From Lithospermum erythrorhizon (lineage: Eukaryota > Streptophyta > Magnoliopsida > Boraginales > Boraginaceae): a stretch of DNA of 64,000 bases. The position numbers and the translations under genes were made by a program. The stretch spans positions 62,001 through 126,000 of the forward strand of contig JADFUC010001730.1 of assembly GCA_019722365.1 (NCBI GenBank), in the 5' to 3' direction. The notes below the pieces were generated by a model. That model made no database searches, was not told the origin of the DNA, and saw only the letters and a program-made list of their open reading frames with translations. This document shows positions 47,799 to 58,458 of the stretch, piece by piece (positions within the stretch are counted from its first letter, which is position 1; each line of letters opens with the position of its first letter).

Positions 47799-48730
47799 TG
47801 TTGAAATATGAGATATTAGATCTCATAAATATGTCCGTTGAATAATTTGATTGTACAACCGATTTACTTTACATTTAATTATATTCAAATAATATATAAG
47901 TTTAAACATGTTCGATTGTTAATAACCGACATATTAGGGATTAACTCGCATTGACATTGTGGGTTATGATGGCTTACTAGGGCATGCTCATAATCTATAT
48001 ATTAATATAATATTCGGTTAACATAAATTAATATATTACTTTCATTAATCGAGCCAAAAGGTCACAACATGATCAAACTATAATGTGAATTATAAATCCT
48101 CCTCGGTTAAAGTGTAACTATATGTAAATATTGGGACAAAATTTCAATTATGGAATTTTAACCCAGCCGCCGAAATCAATGAGGAAAAGGAGGAGTTCTA
48201 GAATATCTTCTACCTATCACTTTGTTGTCTTGATTTTAGGGTAAGAAGTGAAGGATTCTAGAACATCCCTGATAGACCTCTTAGCTCCATCTGTCAGGGA
48301 GTGGCGAGTAGAATTTTGCATAACTATCCATAAATGCCTAAAAAGGACATTTGAAGTTTCCATATAACGCTATACTTTTGGAGAAGAAAATTGTTCATTC
48401 ATGTTCATCTTTTAGAGAAAAGATGAAGCAAAACTCTCTCCCCATCCTTTCTTGTTCGGTTATACGGGGCTAAAAACCCAAGATTTTTCTTCCTCCTAAA
48501 TTCCTTTGTTTATTTTAATTGTTCTTGTAAAACCGACGGAAGGGTTTGATCAATCGTTGGTGTGGACTATTCTTAGAGACAACCTACTTTGGTTGTTCGT
48601 ATTCTCCGATTTTATTTCGCAACTACACGTATAAGTGTACATACGAAATTTCGACATCATCGTTTTTATAATCTCGAGGAGTTCTTGGTAATCGGTTAGA
48701 TAATTGTTATTTTAATCAAGAAACTCAACA
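47799..48730 (+). repeat. 3' LTR of the 7.9 kb copia-type element
   Basis: Starts TGTTGAAATATGAGATATTAG after the polypurine tract and ends AAACTCAACA. Pairs with 40801-41738. Confidence 0.85.
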
Positions 48731-49340
48731 CCACGACCCCCAAACAAATTTTCCACCCACTCTTTGTCCCCAAAACAGCCCCCACAACCAAAAACCACCA
48801 ACAACAACCAAAAACCACCACCACCTATCCGCTACCAAAACTCAAACTTTCACCAAAAAATGCCACTAAACATCAATATACATCAAAATACACCAATATT
48901 GTTGTATATTGGCGTATTCTACCAAACACCACCACCACCACCAAACACCAACCAAAAACCATCACCACTACCACCCATCCGCCACCAAACTCAAACTTTC
49001 ACAAAAAAATGCCACTAAACACTAATATACACCAAAATATACCAATATTGGTGTATATTGGGGTATTTTGGTGTATAATTTATGTATATTGGAGCATTCT
49101 ACCTAACACCGCCACCCACCGTAAACATCACCACCAACCAAAAGTGTCAACACCACACTCTTTCATTAAAATACGCCCCCCTCCAATGTTTTTGTCCCCA
49201 ATCATCACCACAAATAATTGAAACCCTTACCTCAATTAAAAACTTTAAACCCTATCCTCACTCCCAATTAAAATGAAAACCTTATCCTCACCCCCAATTA
49301 AAAACGAAACCCTATCCCCATCCCTAATTATAAAGCAAAG
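48731..49340. repeat. CCA-rich tract and short tandem repeats, right of the copia insertion
   Basis: CCAAAAACCACCACCA-type strings continue from the left side of the insertion. Between 48830 and 49110 a block of about 170 bases is repeated (ACTCAAACTTTCACxAAAAA, then ATGCCACTAAACA, then CAATATTGGTGTATATTGG). From 49222 to 49335 a 30-odd-base unit (AAACCCTATCCTCAC..CCAATTAAAA) is repeated about four times. Frames here follow the repeats. Confidence 0.75.
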
Positions 49341-49717
49341 CACGGTATTTATGGGTCGCATTTAGATTTCAAGTGGGGAAGGCGATTTAGGTTTTATGGG
49401 GAAGGGGTTACATTTCGTGTAGGGTGTGGTAGGGCAGACGCAAAACGCGGGGAGGGCAGACGAAACGAAGAGAGGAGTGGCTGCTGTGAAAAAAAAACTA
49501 TGGGGGGCAAGGGATGTAAGGTGGTAGCATTGGTCCGGGGAAGTGGGGAGTCGCGGTGGAAGAGTTTCAAAGGGCGCAGTAGATGAAATGTATTTGGAAG
49601 AAATGAGCAAGAAAAGTGGAATGGTTAAGAAATCTTTAGGGGATATTTTTCGTATTTTCATAGGGGCGCGTGTCATTTAGCAAAAAAATTGCAAGGGTAT
49701 TTAAAAATTAAAAATAG
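49341..49717. other. Unassigned interval
   Basis: G-rich on the plus strand from 49370 to 49650. The minus-strand frame of 104 codons (49676-49362) has Pro/Ser-rich composition and no recognised domain. It could be a host first exon or part of the same repeat unit. I do not call it. Confidence 0.35.
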
Positions 49718-50300
49718 GGCTAAAGGTTGTAACCATCACCCAACTTTCAGCCGGGTTTCCATTCCATCACCCAACTTTCCAAATGACCTTTTCCATCACC
49801 CAACTTTAAATTGATGACAAAACATTTCTGGTTAATTTTTTCCGTGAAACTCAACAATTCGCTATCATGTGCCAATCAATGGACTAATTAGTGTAATTAG
49901 GTAAATTCAAATGTTAATTAAATTTTAAAAAAATCAAAAGTAATTTCGTAAGTTTTTAAAGTGAAGATTCATTTACGCCGTACAAAAACGAGCCGCAATG
50001 TAAATTCAAATGCCAACTGCTATCATTTGGGGGTTGTGGTTAGTTAGGGAAATCTATTTGCCCCTTTATTTTTGATTTTTTTAAAATTTAATTAACATTT
50101 GAATTTACTTAATTACCCCTTTAATTAAGCACGTGATTGACAGATGATAACGGAATTGTTGAGTTTCACGGAAAAATTAACACCGGACCATTTTTGTCAT
50201 CAATTTAAAGTTGGGTGATGGAAAAGGTCATTTGGAAAGTTGGGTGATGGAATAGAAACCCGGCTGAAAGTCAAGTGATTTGGCATAACCTTTTTTAGCC
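49718..50300. mobile_element. Palindromic Mutator-type MITE
   Basis: The left arm starts GGCTAAAGGTTGTAACC and the right arm, read backwards, GGCTAAAAAAGGTTATGCC. Both then share CTTTCAGCCGGGTTTC and CATCACCCAACTTTCC. The arms are at least 230 bases and the core is under 100. The flanks TAAAAATAG (left) and TAAAAATTT (right) agree at 7 of 9 bases, consistent with a Mutator 9-base duplication. No reading frame. Confidence 0.85.
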
Positions 50301-50339
50301 TAAAAATTTGGTCAAAGTGTGCTATTCTCCAAAATTTCT

Positions 50340-51460
50340 CAATAATAAGGATGTCACGAATATGACTGTGAATGAACCCGAAATCTCGATTCGATTAGGG
50401 AGGGTTCGCTCTAAATAGTTCGATTCGCGGCTCCGATCTCGGTGAATCAAACGAGAGTCGACGTTAAAAATCAAGGTTCGACTCAAACGGTGGCGAATAG
50501 TTCGAAATAGTTCGATTCACGGTCCAAGCCTCTGCTTTGTCTAAATAATAAACTAGCCCAAGAGAAACAAGAGAAGTGGCCCCATCCCATAACAAATTTG
50601 GTCCATAACTATATACATTACATAGCCATCCCCCTTCTCCACGAGTCCATAACCACTGGCGATACCGGGCATACCATGGCCGAGAGATTCGTATTTGCCA
50701 CAAGGCCACCCTCACCTCTAATTAACGAGGATTCCAACCCCCGCAAGGGACGCCGATCCTCGGGTTGCACAAGAACGAGGCCAAAATATATCGCCATCGG
50801 GCTATATCGATATTTATCTCATTCATGATGCTAAGGGTTTGTACCCCAAGCAGACTCCACGATCGAATAATGATTTTTTTTCATAACCAATTACGTATAA
50901 CTCCAACTCCTTTTATTCCAATACCTTCCCCACGCCAACCTCCTCAGACCACCTCCATCTCTTTGACTTTGTTTCTCTGAGCAAATACTCCATCTCCACT
51001 CTCCTTCATAATAAACAAACTCAGCCGACGGCTCCGGCGGTTAAGAAGAAAGCAAGCTGAAAACTAATGTAAGATTCAATAAGGTTCTTCAAATTTGTTT
51101 GACGGGGGATTTGAGTTGTGTTTGTTTGATGGGGATTTGAGTTGTGTTTCAGAATCGTTTCTCTTTGTAAAATTAGGTCTTGAATAAGTGTATTTCAATC
51201 GAGATTTCCAATTCCTTCCATTTGGTTCAATGTGATATTTAGCCGTTATTTTAATTAGCATTTAAACTTCAAAATTTCTTTTGTTTCATCAAATTCAAAT
51301 CGAGCTTTTTCGAACGGTTCACACCCGAGTTTAATCGAAGTCGAATAATGAAGTGAAATTTGACCTTCGAACTCGAATCGAACCTTAAAATTAAGCGCGG
51401 AAGATTTCGAATGTAATCGAAGACACCGAATTCGACTCGCTTACTTGCCCTAGTCTGGCA
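50340..51460. mobile_element. hAT-like non-autonomous element (candidate)
   Basis: The left end (50370-50530) is rich in GTTCGATTCG and the right end (51300-51455) in TCGAA(C/T)TCGAAT with opposite polarity, closing in CTTACTTGCCCTAG, a typical hAT-derived terminal string. The middle (50560-51060) is GC-richer, with short frames on both strands that could be captured host sequence. Ends are approximate. Confidence 0.45.
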
Positions 51461-51720
51461 TCAAAGAGCGCTCTTCTTCTTCCATGTGACAAAAATCAAC
51501 TTCTGGACATCCAACAGGCCGAACAAGGTAAATCTGAAACGTTGGCACCAATTTTGGTTGATAGTGAAGGGGGGGCTTCGCCCGATGATGTATCGAGTGT
51601 TTAGACCTCTCAACCTTATGCTCTATCATCCGAGACTAGTCGAAGATTCAAATCTTCTCAATAACGTTGTTTGTTTGTAAAAAATGGACAACAGATATTT
51701 GCAAATGTTCTAGACTCTAC
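51461..51720 (+). other. Possible SINE remnant
   Basis: At 51595-51680 the order CTCAACC...GATTCAAATCTTCTC loosely fits a tRNA-derived SINE head (B-box-like) followed by a T-rich tail. Weak evidence: no target duplication was found. Confidence 0.3.
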
Positions 51721-51863
51721 ATATATACATATAGTATTTCCATAATTAAGGATCATCAACAAACAACAATCCTGTTTAGAACAACAAACATTACTCGAAT
51801 AGTGATAAGAGTAGTACTTAAGCAGTAGCAAACTAAAGGTCAGTCCTAATCCATGCCCACAAA

Positions 51864-51869
51864 TTTATT
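51864..51869 (-). terminator. Polyadenylation signal of the lectin gene
   Basis: AATAAA on the minus strand, about 53 bases after the stop codon. The downstream 3' region keeps a weakly similar TAGGACT...TGCTTA string that is also present after the last exon of the two histidine-rich paralogues. Confidence 0.55.
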
Positions 51870-51921
51870 GAATATCTAATAAGTTACATAAAGTTGCAAA
51901 TGCCTTGAGAAGGTTGACAAT

Positions 51922-52902
51922 TCCTGCAGGACACAAAGGCAAAATTGCAAATCAGAAAACAAATACCAGCACATTAAAATCATGAATCAGGAATTACAAT
52001 CTATCTTGATAACAGTTTGATGAATTATCATTTTATCAAGAAACAAACCCAACTAAAAGGTTATGAAAGAAGAGATAATGTCTTACAGTAGTAGGTGATT
52101 CTCCAGCGTTGATTATCTCCAGCGGTCCAATCCTTGACACCAACTTTGGTGCCATCATGAACACCCCCATGGAGGAAACCTTCATGAAGAGCTTCAAGAT
52201 TTAGGCGAACGTTGTTAACCATCCTTATCGCTTTGTAAGTATCACCCAACTCATGGCTCTCAGTCCACAAGATGGATTCATCAAGAAGATCTGGATTGTA
52301 ATGAAGGAGATGCACCTATGATGATAATCAAAGGAATATATCAATTTCAGTTTCTACTCCTAATATTGCAACATTTGCAATTGTTTGGGGGGGTTCACAG
52401 AGAGATAACATACTGGATGAGCAGGACCAATAGGGTGCTTGATGGCCTGTCCTGTTGCCTTATTGACCAATGAGAAAGCAGGGAACCCTTCATCATCTCT
52501 TACTCTGTTACTATACTTGTCATCCTTCACCCAATGCTGCAAAAAATCAATCAATTAAAAAAATTCAAAGCAGAAGTATATTTATATAGATAGAGGGAAT
52601 AAAAAACACCCTGAAAAAAGGAAAACAAAGCTCAAACTGACTTGATAAGGATCAGAGGGAACAGAAGAAGCAAGCACAACATATCCATCACGGACAGTAA
52701 GCGAGAGATCAGGCCTAGCTCTACAGTAAACTCTGACAGAAGGCCTATCCGCCAACGTATCATGGTGGTGCACCACGGTTGTAACAGCAGGCGTATGGCG
52801 AACAATAGGTGGCGTCGGAACGCTAACATGGATTACTGGTGGCGGGTGGACGTGGTGGTGGCGATGAGGACGAGGATGATGATGATGATGATGACGACGC
52901 AT
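51922..52902 (-). CDS. EUL-domain lectin with His/Pro-rich N-terminus (EULS3-like)
   Basis: Minus strand, four exons: 52902-52642, 52536-52414, 52315-52087 and a last exon from 51923. All introns are GT-AG and short (105, 98 and 163 bases). The 204-residue product has an N-terminal region of about 53 residues rich in His and Pro (RRHHHHHHPRPH, then PPPVIH and PPIVRH), followed by one Euonymus lectin domain to the end. Recognisable blocks are YCRARPDLSL, DPYQHW (83-89, split by intron 1), GFPAFSLVNKATGQAIKH, LDESILWTES and GDNQRW (195-199). This family binds sugars in the cytosol and nucleus and is often stress-responsive. The last intron interrupts the stop codon: T (52087) joins GA (51923-51922). 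An AATAAA signal follows at 51869. The frame is intact and every splice junction keeps phase. Confidence 0.9.
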
Positions 52903-53090
52903 TATTAATATTTTTTGTTGGAATTTTAAATTTATGCAAATAGTAGTAGTGGTTATAGAGTAGAAGTAGTTGAATGTACTTATTGATGAAGGTGAGGAAA
53001 CTTAATGAACTTAGTTTCTATTTCAGTAGGAAGGGAGGTGGAAGACGTAACATGTGTGGTGGGATTTTTTGTTTTTGTCACCAATCAAAA
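52903..53090 (-). promoter_or_regulatory. Upstream region of the lectin gene
   Basis: The minus strand has CTCTATAACCAC at about 52965-52955, a possible TATA element roughly 55 bases before the ATG. No other motif stands out. Confidence 0.4.
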
Positions 53091-53092
53091 TT

Positions 53093-53200
53093 TATGCCTC
53101 CGTAAACACTCCAGTTGCCACGGATAATACTCATATGATAAGGTTTTAGGATCGAGTCCTTGTAGTGACAAGGTCCAATTTTTATTAAAAAAAAAAATTA
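53093..53200 (+). mobile_element. tRNA-derived SINE fragment (candidate)
   Basis: CTCCAGTTGCCACGG and, 35 bases later, GGATCGAGTCC are spaced like RNA polymerase III A and B boxes, and the fragment ends in an A-run at about 53187-53197. It is too degenerate for a tRNA gene. Confidence 0.5.
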
Positions 53201-53756
53201 TGCCTCTGCGTAATGGAAGGCGTTGATTAGTACCAGGAAGTATCTCGACATATCAAATTAAAAGTTACGATTTATTAAATTTTTGGACAAAACCAATGGA
53301 TGATCTTATGTTTGGATTATGGTCTCCATCGATTACTTATCCCCCATTTATAAAAATGTGAGTTGCGTTTTTTTCATTTTCATATTCCTAGTTATTATAT
53401 TAACCTTATTAAAATATTTTCTATTGATGGAAAAATATACTTTTAAAATTTTAAAAAGGACTCCTATAACAATTCAATAATTAATAAGTCCTAAATTTTT
53501 ACCTAAAAATTAAATAACAATTCAAATATAGTTGGAATTATCTACTCTCTTATAATATGTATAAGAGTTTTACCACTTTTCTACATATGCTAATTACCAT
53601 ACGTTCATTATCAACATCTTCGTCCAATTATATAAAAATTAGTCAACATCTTACCAACAGATAAAAATATTTGATATAATACTGCATTTGATTTTTTTAA
53701 TTTTAACATAAGAATAAGAGAATTCCATTTTAATGCAATGAATTACTCTACTTAGG
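53201..53756. other. Unassigned AT-rich interval
   Basis: No gene, repeat boundary or conserved motif seen. Confidence 0.5.
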
Positions 53757-54400
53757 AAAAGCAACAAATACAAACCAATCGAACCGACCGAATCAACCGA
53801 AAATAATGTAAATTTTGGAACCGACGAACTCTAACCGATTTAGGTTCATGCTAGAGAACCGAACTAATTTAGGTTCGGCCTTTGAAATAATCGAACCGAA
53901 CCGAACCGATTTCTAAATTTTGTGTAGATTTTTCAATTTTTATTTATTATCCTTTTCAAGATCTTCAGAAGATTTCAGACAAGTGGTACATTTTAAGCAA
54001 GGGAATTTAGATTTAACTTTGTTCATTATTAGTATAATGAAATAAAATATATATAAATCTTTCTAAACTAATAATATAAGAATACAAAGATATGTAAAAA
54101 TAGTGGTATCATAGATTAATGTGTATGTAGATTGTATAATTAATCTTAAAAGAAGTTCATTGAAGTTACAAAGGTTAAATCTAGTTTAAGGGACTTAATT
54201 TTGAGTTCAAGTTTATGCTCAAAAATGTCTCTCAAACCGAAATTTAACCGAACCGAACCGGAACCGGCTGGAACCGATAGGATCGAACCGATCGAACCGA
54301 ACCGATGAGGTTCGAATTCGGCAGAACCGATGAATAGGTTCGCTCCACTTTGGCTCAAAACCGAACCGAACCGACCCGTTGAACCCCTAACTCTACTCAT
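53757..54400. mobile_element. hAT-like MITE with (AACCG)-rich ends, second copy
   Basis: Same family as 31485-32025: (AACCGA)n ends in opposite orientation and a shared core with TTTAGATTTAACTTTGTTC (54006). It lies about 0.85 kb upstream of the lectin gene, while the other copy lies about 0.2 kb upstream of the histidine-rich gene. Confidence 0.65.
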
Positions 54401-54561
54401 ACTAAAATTTTTGTATGATAATTATTCAATTATAAATTGAAAAGAAATTTTTCTAATCCAAAAAATTACTATTTAAGAATATATATCTAAATTATTATGT
54501 AATATTTTGTATTACATTTCAACAACTGAAATAAAAAAGTGTCAAGTTACATATTTAATAC

Positions 54562-54962
54562 TCCCTCCATCCCCAATAGATTGTCAAAGTTTAAATTTGG
54601 ATTTTTCACAGATTAAATGTTAAATTCAATATTTTTTTTCTACTGTATAATATTTGGTAAAAATTATAATAATAATATTTTCAATGTGCTTTAATATTAA
54701 TATTAAATTTTATTCGCTTTGTGCAAATATTGAAAGAATCATCAATTAAAAATACGTTAAAATAAATACATAAAATAAAATTAAATAGTAGAATTATGAA
54801 TAATTTATACTACTAATCAATTGAGAAGTGATGTTTTCTATCAATAAATAAAATAATATAAAGTGCATTTTTTATTAAAAGAGAAAAGTTATATTTTCTA
54901 ACAATAAATAAAATTACATAATATGTATTCTTTTATTAAATCCCTTGAAAATGGAAGAGTAG
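54562..54962. mobile_element. Stowaway-like MITE
   Basis: The left end is a textbook TACTCCCTCCATCCC followed by AATAGATTGTCAAAGTTTAA. The right end (ATGGAAGAGTA, about 54952) is a poor match, so the right boundary is uncertain. AT-rich interior, no frame. Confidence 0.65.
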
Positions 54963-55025
54963 ATACCAACAAAGCTTTTTAAATCTATTAAAATTATATT
55001 ATTTAAAATTATCGTGATCATATAA

Positions 55026-55331
55026 GAGTTAATTGTCAAAATGGTCCCAGATAGTGGGATTACCAAGTTGCTTTGTTCCTAATAGTAACGAAGACTTCGT
55101 CTCGATAGGTGACATAATTGCTGCACTTCGGGTACCCAAACCAACGCCTCCGCCTAAAACTTAACTTTTAAAAAATTGATTTATTATCTGTGGACCAGTG
55201 CAACACCAGGTCACTATCAGGACCAAAGTGCAACATCAGGTCACTATCGTGATCAAAGTGTTACGCTGTTACCATTGGGGACCAAAACAAGAACTTAGCC
55301 CAATTATTCGGAGACCATTTAGCAATTAGCT
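55026..55331. mobile_element. Small TIR element with an 11-base target duplication
   Basis: The ends are inverted repeats: AGTTAATTGTCAAAATGGTC on the left, and AGCTAATTGCTAAATGGTC when the right end is read backwards. The element is flanked on both sides by TGATCATATAA (55015-55025 and 55332-55342). The duplication size and GGTCCC-rich ends suggest a Mutator-like MITE. Inside is a short direct repeat of about 33 bases (AGTGCAACA(C/T)CAGGTCACTA, twice). Confidence 0.85.
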
Positions 55332-55483
55332 TGATCATATAACTATGAACAAAATGAATTATAATATAAATCAAAAGTATAATTTATAAATTTATGTAAA
55401 AATTTGATTACTTTATTTATTATCTCTGTTTAAATGTTTGAAGCATAAATACTTATGTGCAACGCACGTATATTTTACTATTG

Positions 55484-56047
55484 CTTCAAAAGGTCCCAAT
55501 CGATCACTTATTTTTCAAAATCGATCTCAATTGGTACTTTCGCCTAATTTTCTGGGTAAGTCTCCGCATCGGGTCACGCGAATCACTTATGTTTGGTTTA
55601 TCGCCTCGTCGATCACTTATGTTTCCTGAAGTGCTGTTAAAAGGCGCGAAGGATCACTTATGTTTGGCTAGCGCCCGTCGATCACTTATAGCTCATTGTC
55701 TCGGTCGACATTTATGTTTCAAAATCGATCTCGCTTGGTACTTTCGACTACCTCTATTAAATTGCACTGGGGTCATGTGGGTATCACATGACACTTTCTG
55801 GGGGGCATTTTAGTCATTTCATAGCTAAGTTTTCGGGAAAAAATTCAAAATTAAATTGGAATGTCTTTATCAAAACGTTGTGATAAAATAAATGATCGAC
55901 TGATTTTGAAATGTCCCTCAGAAAGTGCCATTCAAAAAATATCATGTGATGCCCACGTAACCCAATTAATGAACTTAACAAGAAATTAGGCGAAAGTACC
56001 AACTGAGATCGATTTTGAAACATAGTGATCAACTAGGACTTTTTGAA
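55484..56047. mobile_element. Inverted-repeat element with internal GATCACTTATG repeats
   Basis: The left arm (TTCAAAAGGTCC...CAAAATCGATCTCAATTGG) matches the reverse complement of the right arm (56047-55960), and a second paired stretch occurs deeper in (GGTACTTTCG, CACTTTCTG). The left half holds five copies of GATCACTTATG at irregular spacing (55502-55690). Frames here are repeat-driven. Confidence 0.7.
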
Positions 56048-56424
56048 ATATAGATGATAAGAACTTGACAATATTTAATCTAGAGAATTTGTCTAAACTC
56101 TTTATTAATAAGTTGAAACATATAATCTAAACACATAAGTTGAGACATAAGTGATCAATCAAGATTTTCTTATCACCTTAATGTCACCTTATTAATTTAA
56201 CATATAATGAGATTATAAATTAAAAAAACTTGAAAAAATTCAAACTTGACAATTTATATATAAACATAAGTGTATGATTTTCTTTATTACTTTACTAATT
56301 TATTATTTTCATTTTTTAAAACAATCTGCTTTCTATTTTAAACTCGTTAGACAAGTTTAAACTACTATGGAAAGAACCTCATTCCCCTTCTGATGAACAA
56401 TTGTATTAGAGTTGAGTGGGCACT
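56048..56424. other. Unassigned AT-rich interval
   Basis: Nothing recognised. Confidence 0.5.
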
Positions 56425-58458
56425 TGTTGGAAATATGAAATAATCGATCTCATGAAATGCTGTTGAATAATTTAGATTGAAAGTTCACTATATATTAATT
56501 TATTGACAATTAATATTTGGGGAATTACCGCATCGAGCATTGTGGGTCAGATAGCTTTCTGTGGTCCGCTTCAGAATCTATATATTAATAAATAGTCGGG
56601 TTAATATTGTTTAATATATTACTATTGGCTGCCTCCATCCTAAGAGTGTCACACACAAACAATAAACCAAACTATATAATAAATAGTATTATTAAACTTC
56701 CCGAGTATAAAGTGAAACGTGAAGGAAACGATAGGAACGAAAAATCTAATCCCTGACACAGGGACGTGGACGCAAGGAGCTGAGTAATAATGAGAATGTT
56801 TTGGAACATTCTATTTGATGTAGATGGTCTTAACATTCTTTTGAATGAGGATAGGATTTGAGGAGTTGTTTTCCTATTGGAATTCTCCTCAAACTTTATC
56901 TATATAAGAAGACTAATTTGAATAGAAAAAGGTTAACGCTCACTTTTAGTTTCGGTCATTGAAGGAAGGGTGCTAGGAGGACTTTTCCACCTAGACCAAG
57001 ACGTGATACTATCACAAATCCATCTTGAGAGGTACTGTCATATTATGATTTGAGATACTTCATTTCTGATACGATAATGTTGTTGACATTAAACGCTATA
57101 TTGACACTTTTCTTGAAATGCCAGTCGTAGTGTAAGACACCGAGATGTATGCACTACCCGAGCCGCTATGCAGACGACACCGTAAGACTAACTTTTATCG
57201 CTTTTTAGTTAGACTATTGTTTTATTACATCGCATCGCCTAGTTATCATCCTCGCTTTGATCGTGAATGACATTTTCGTTTATATTTTTAAACATGGATG
57301 TTTTTGTTTTATGCATTGAGATTAATTCAATTCGTTGTTTATTAATCCTTACATAAAAAATACAAACGATATAATATCTCTATTATGTTAGTTAGACCAA
57401 CATGAATTTATCATATTATGTATGCCCATAAGAATTCAAATAAAGTAGCTTGAAATCTCATCTTCTACCACAATATGAATTGTAGAAGTATAATCACATT
57501 AACGAAAGATCGTACAGACGGAAACTCTAGAAATCATATGTTTCGAATAATATGATTAAAATGTGAACAACACTTAAAATTCATAATCCCGTAATCTTTC
57601 ATAGACTTAGAATTAAATGTCAAAAGCAACATATTTATTAAGAACCATAAATCAAGATGTATGAGAATACAAGCACTCTCATTGCTAGTACACAATTTAG
57701 TGAAATACAAATGTGTATATTTTACTAGTGTATTTTAGAAATACATGAACATTTGAATAGTTCAAATAATTGAGAGTCGGCTTGAATGAATATTTAATAT
57801 TCTTTAATTTGTTAGATAGAACTAGGTTTATCTAATAAAACCGTATTACATATCCACCTCAGCCCAGCTCACACACTGAAAAATATGTATAAATCAACTA
57901 ATTAACATCTAGAACATCACATAAAATGTGATATGGAACTGCTCCATAATAGTCAAGTTCAGAAATCTTATAAAACTTTCACACAAGTCAAACAGTTGAC
58001 AAATTATAAGATGAACTTGAACTTGTTGTCACTACAATGGTAATCCTAATAAAAGGTGATACTTTTAAGGATACAACAGTGGACAACAAAGATGATGATT
58101 TAGAATTTGCCAGATCGAGAGATAGTTTAATATACCAAACAAAGATTTGGATATTAACATATTTAATCCAAGATAACCAGGTTATTAAGAAAAAAATAAC
58201 TGTCACAATACAAATGGTTAATTAAATGAAAATGTCCGTGCTTGCTAAATAATGCCAAATGAACAAAATTTATCCAAGTCATGTGATTCAGACCGAGAAA
58301 TTATCAATTAATCACAAATGCTTTAGATCATCCGGATCTATAATAGTTGATGTACACATAAGTTAATGAACAGTTCAAATCATTTGAGTTCATTAATGAA
58401 AATTAGGTTCTTGTATGCATGGGCATGTTAAAGGAACTACCTGTAATGTGCAAATTAG
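56425..58458 (+). mobile_element. Partial element related to the 7.9 kb copia-type family
   Basis: TGTTGGAAATATGAAAT at 56425 and the following 200 bases share the layout of the LTR at 47799: GCTGTTGAATAATTT, then TTAATATTTGGGG(A)ATTA, then CTATATATTAATA. From about 57395 the sequence resembles the 7.9 kb element's interior near 43310. It then stops at the gypsy LTR that starts at 58459. No second LTR and no coding region. Confidence 0.5.

Larger units (their letters stand above)
40801..48730 (+). mobile_element. Copia-type LTR retrotransposon, 7.9 kb, no intact coding region
   Basis: Two direct LTRs (40801-41738 and 47799-48730) enclose 6.06 kb. The first LTR is followed by ATGGCATCAAGAGCC at 41739, a primer-binding site of the tRNA-Met type with two changes. 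The second is preceded by CAAGGACAAGTGATAG, a copia-like polypurine tract. CCAC bases flank both sides, but the CCA-rich target makes the duplication ambiguous. I found no gag, integrase or RT motif that I trust, and no frame over about 70 codons in the interior. It is either badly decayed or a non-autonomous large derivative. Confidence 0.8.

Noticed and set aside
49222..49335. AAACCCTATCC repeats resembling plant telomere AAACCCT
   Set aside because: The unit is about 30 bases with only one AAACCCT each, so it is an ordinary tandem repeat, not a telomeric array.
53093..53200. Possible tRNA gene
   Set aside because: A-box- and B-box-like motifs exist, but no acceptor stem or anticodon arm folds, and an A-run follows: a SINE remnant at most.
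54235..54380. (AACCG)n strings suggestive of a satellite or telomere variant
   Set aside because: The same strings mark the ends of hAT-like miniature elements at several places in this window.
55438..55813. Overlapping plus-strand frames of 63 and 118 codons
   Set aside because: They run through the GATCACTTATG repeats of an inverted-repeat element and have no conserved motif.
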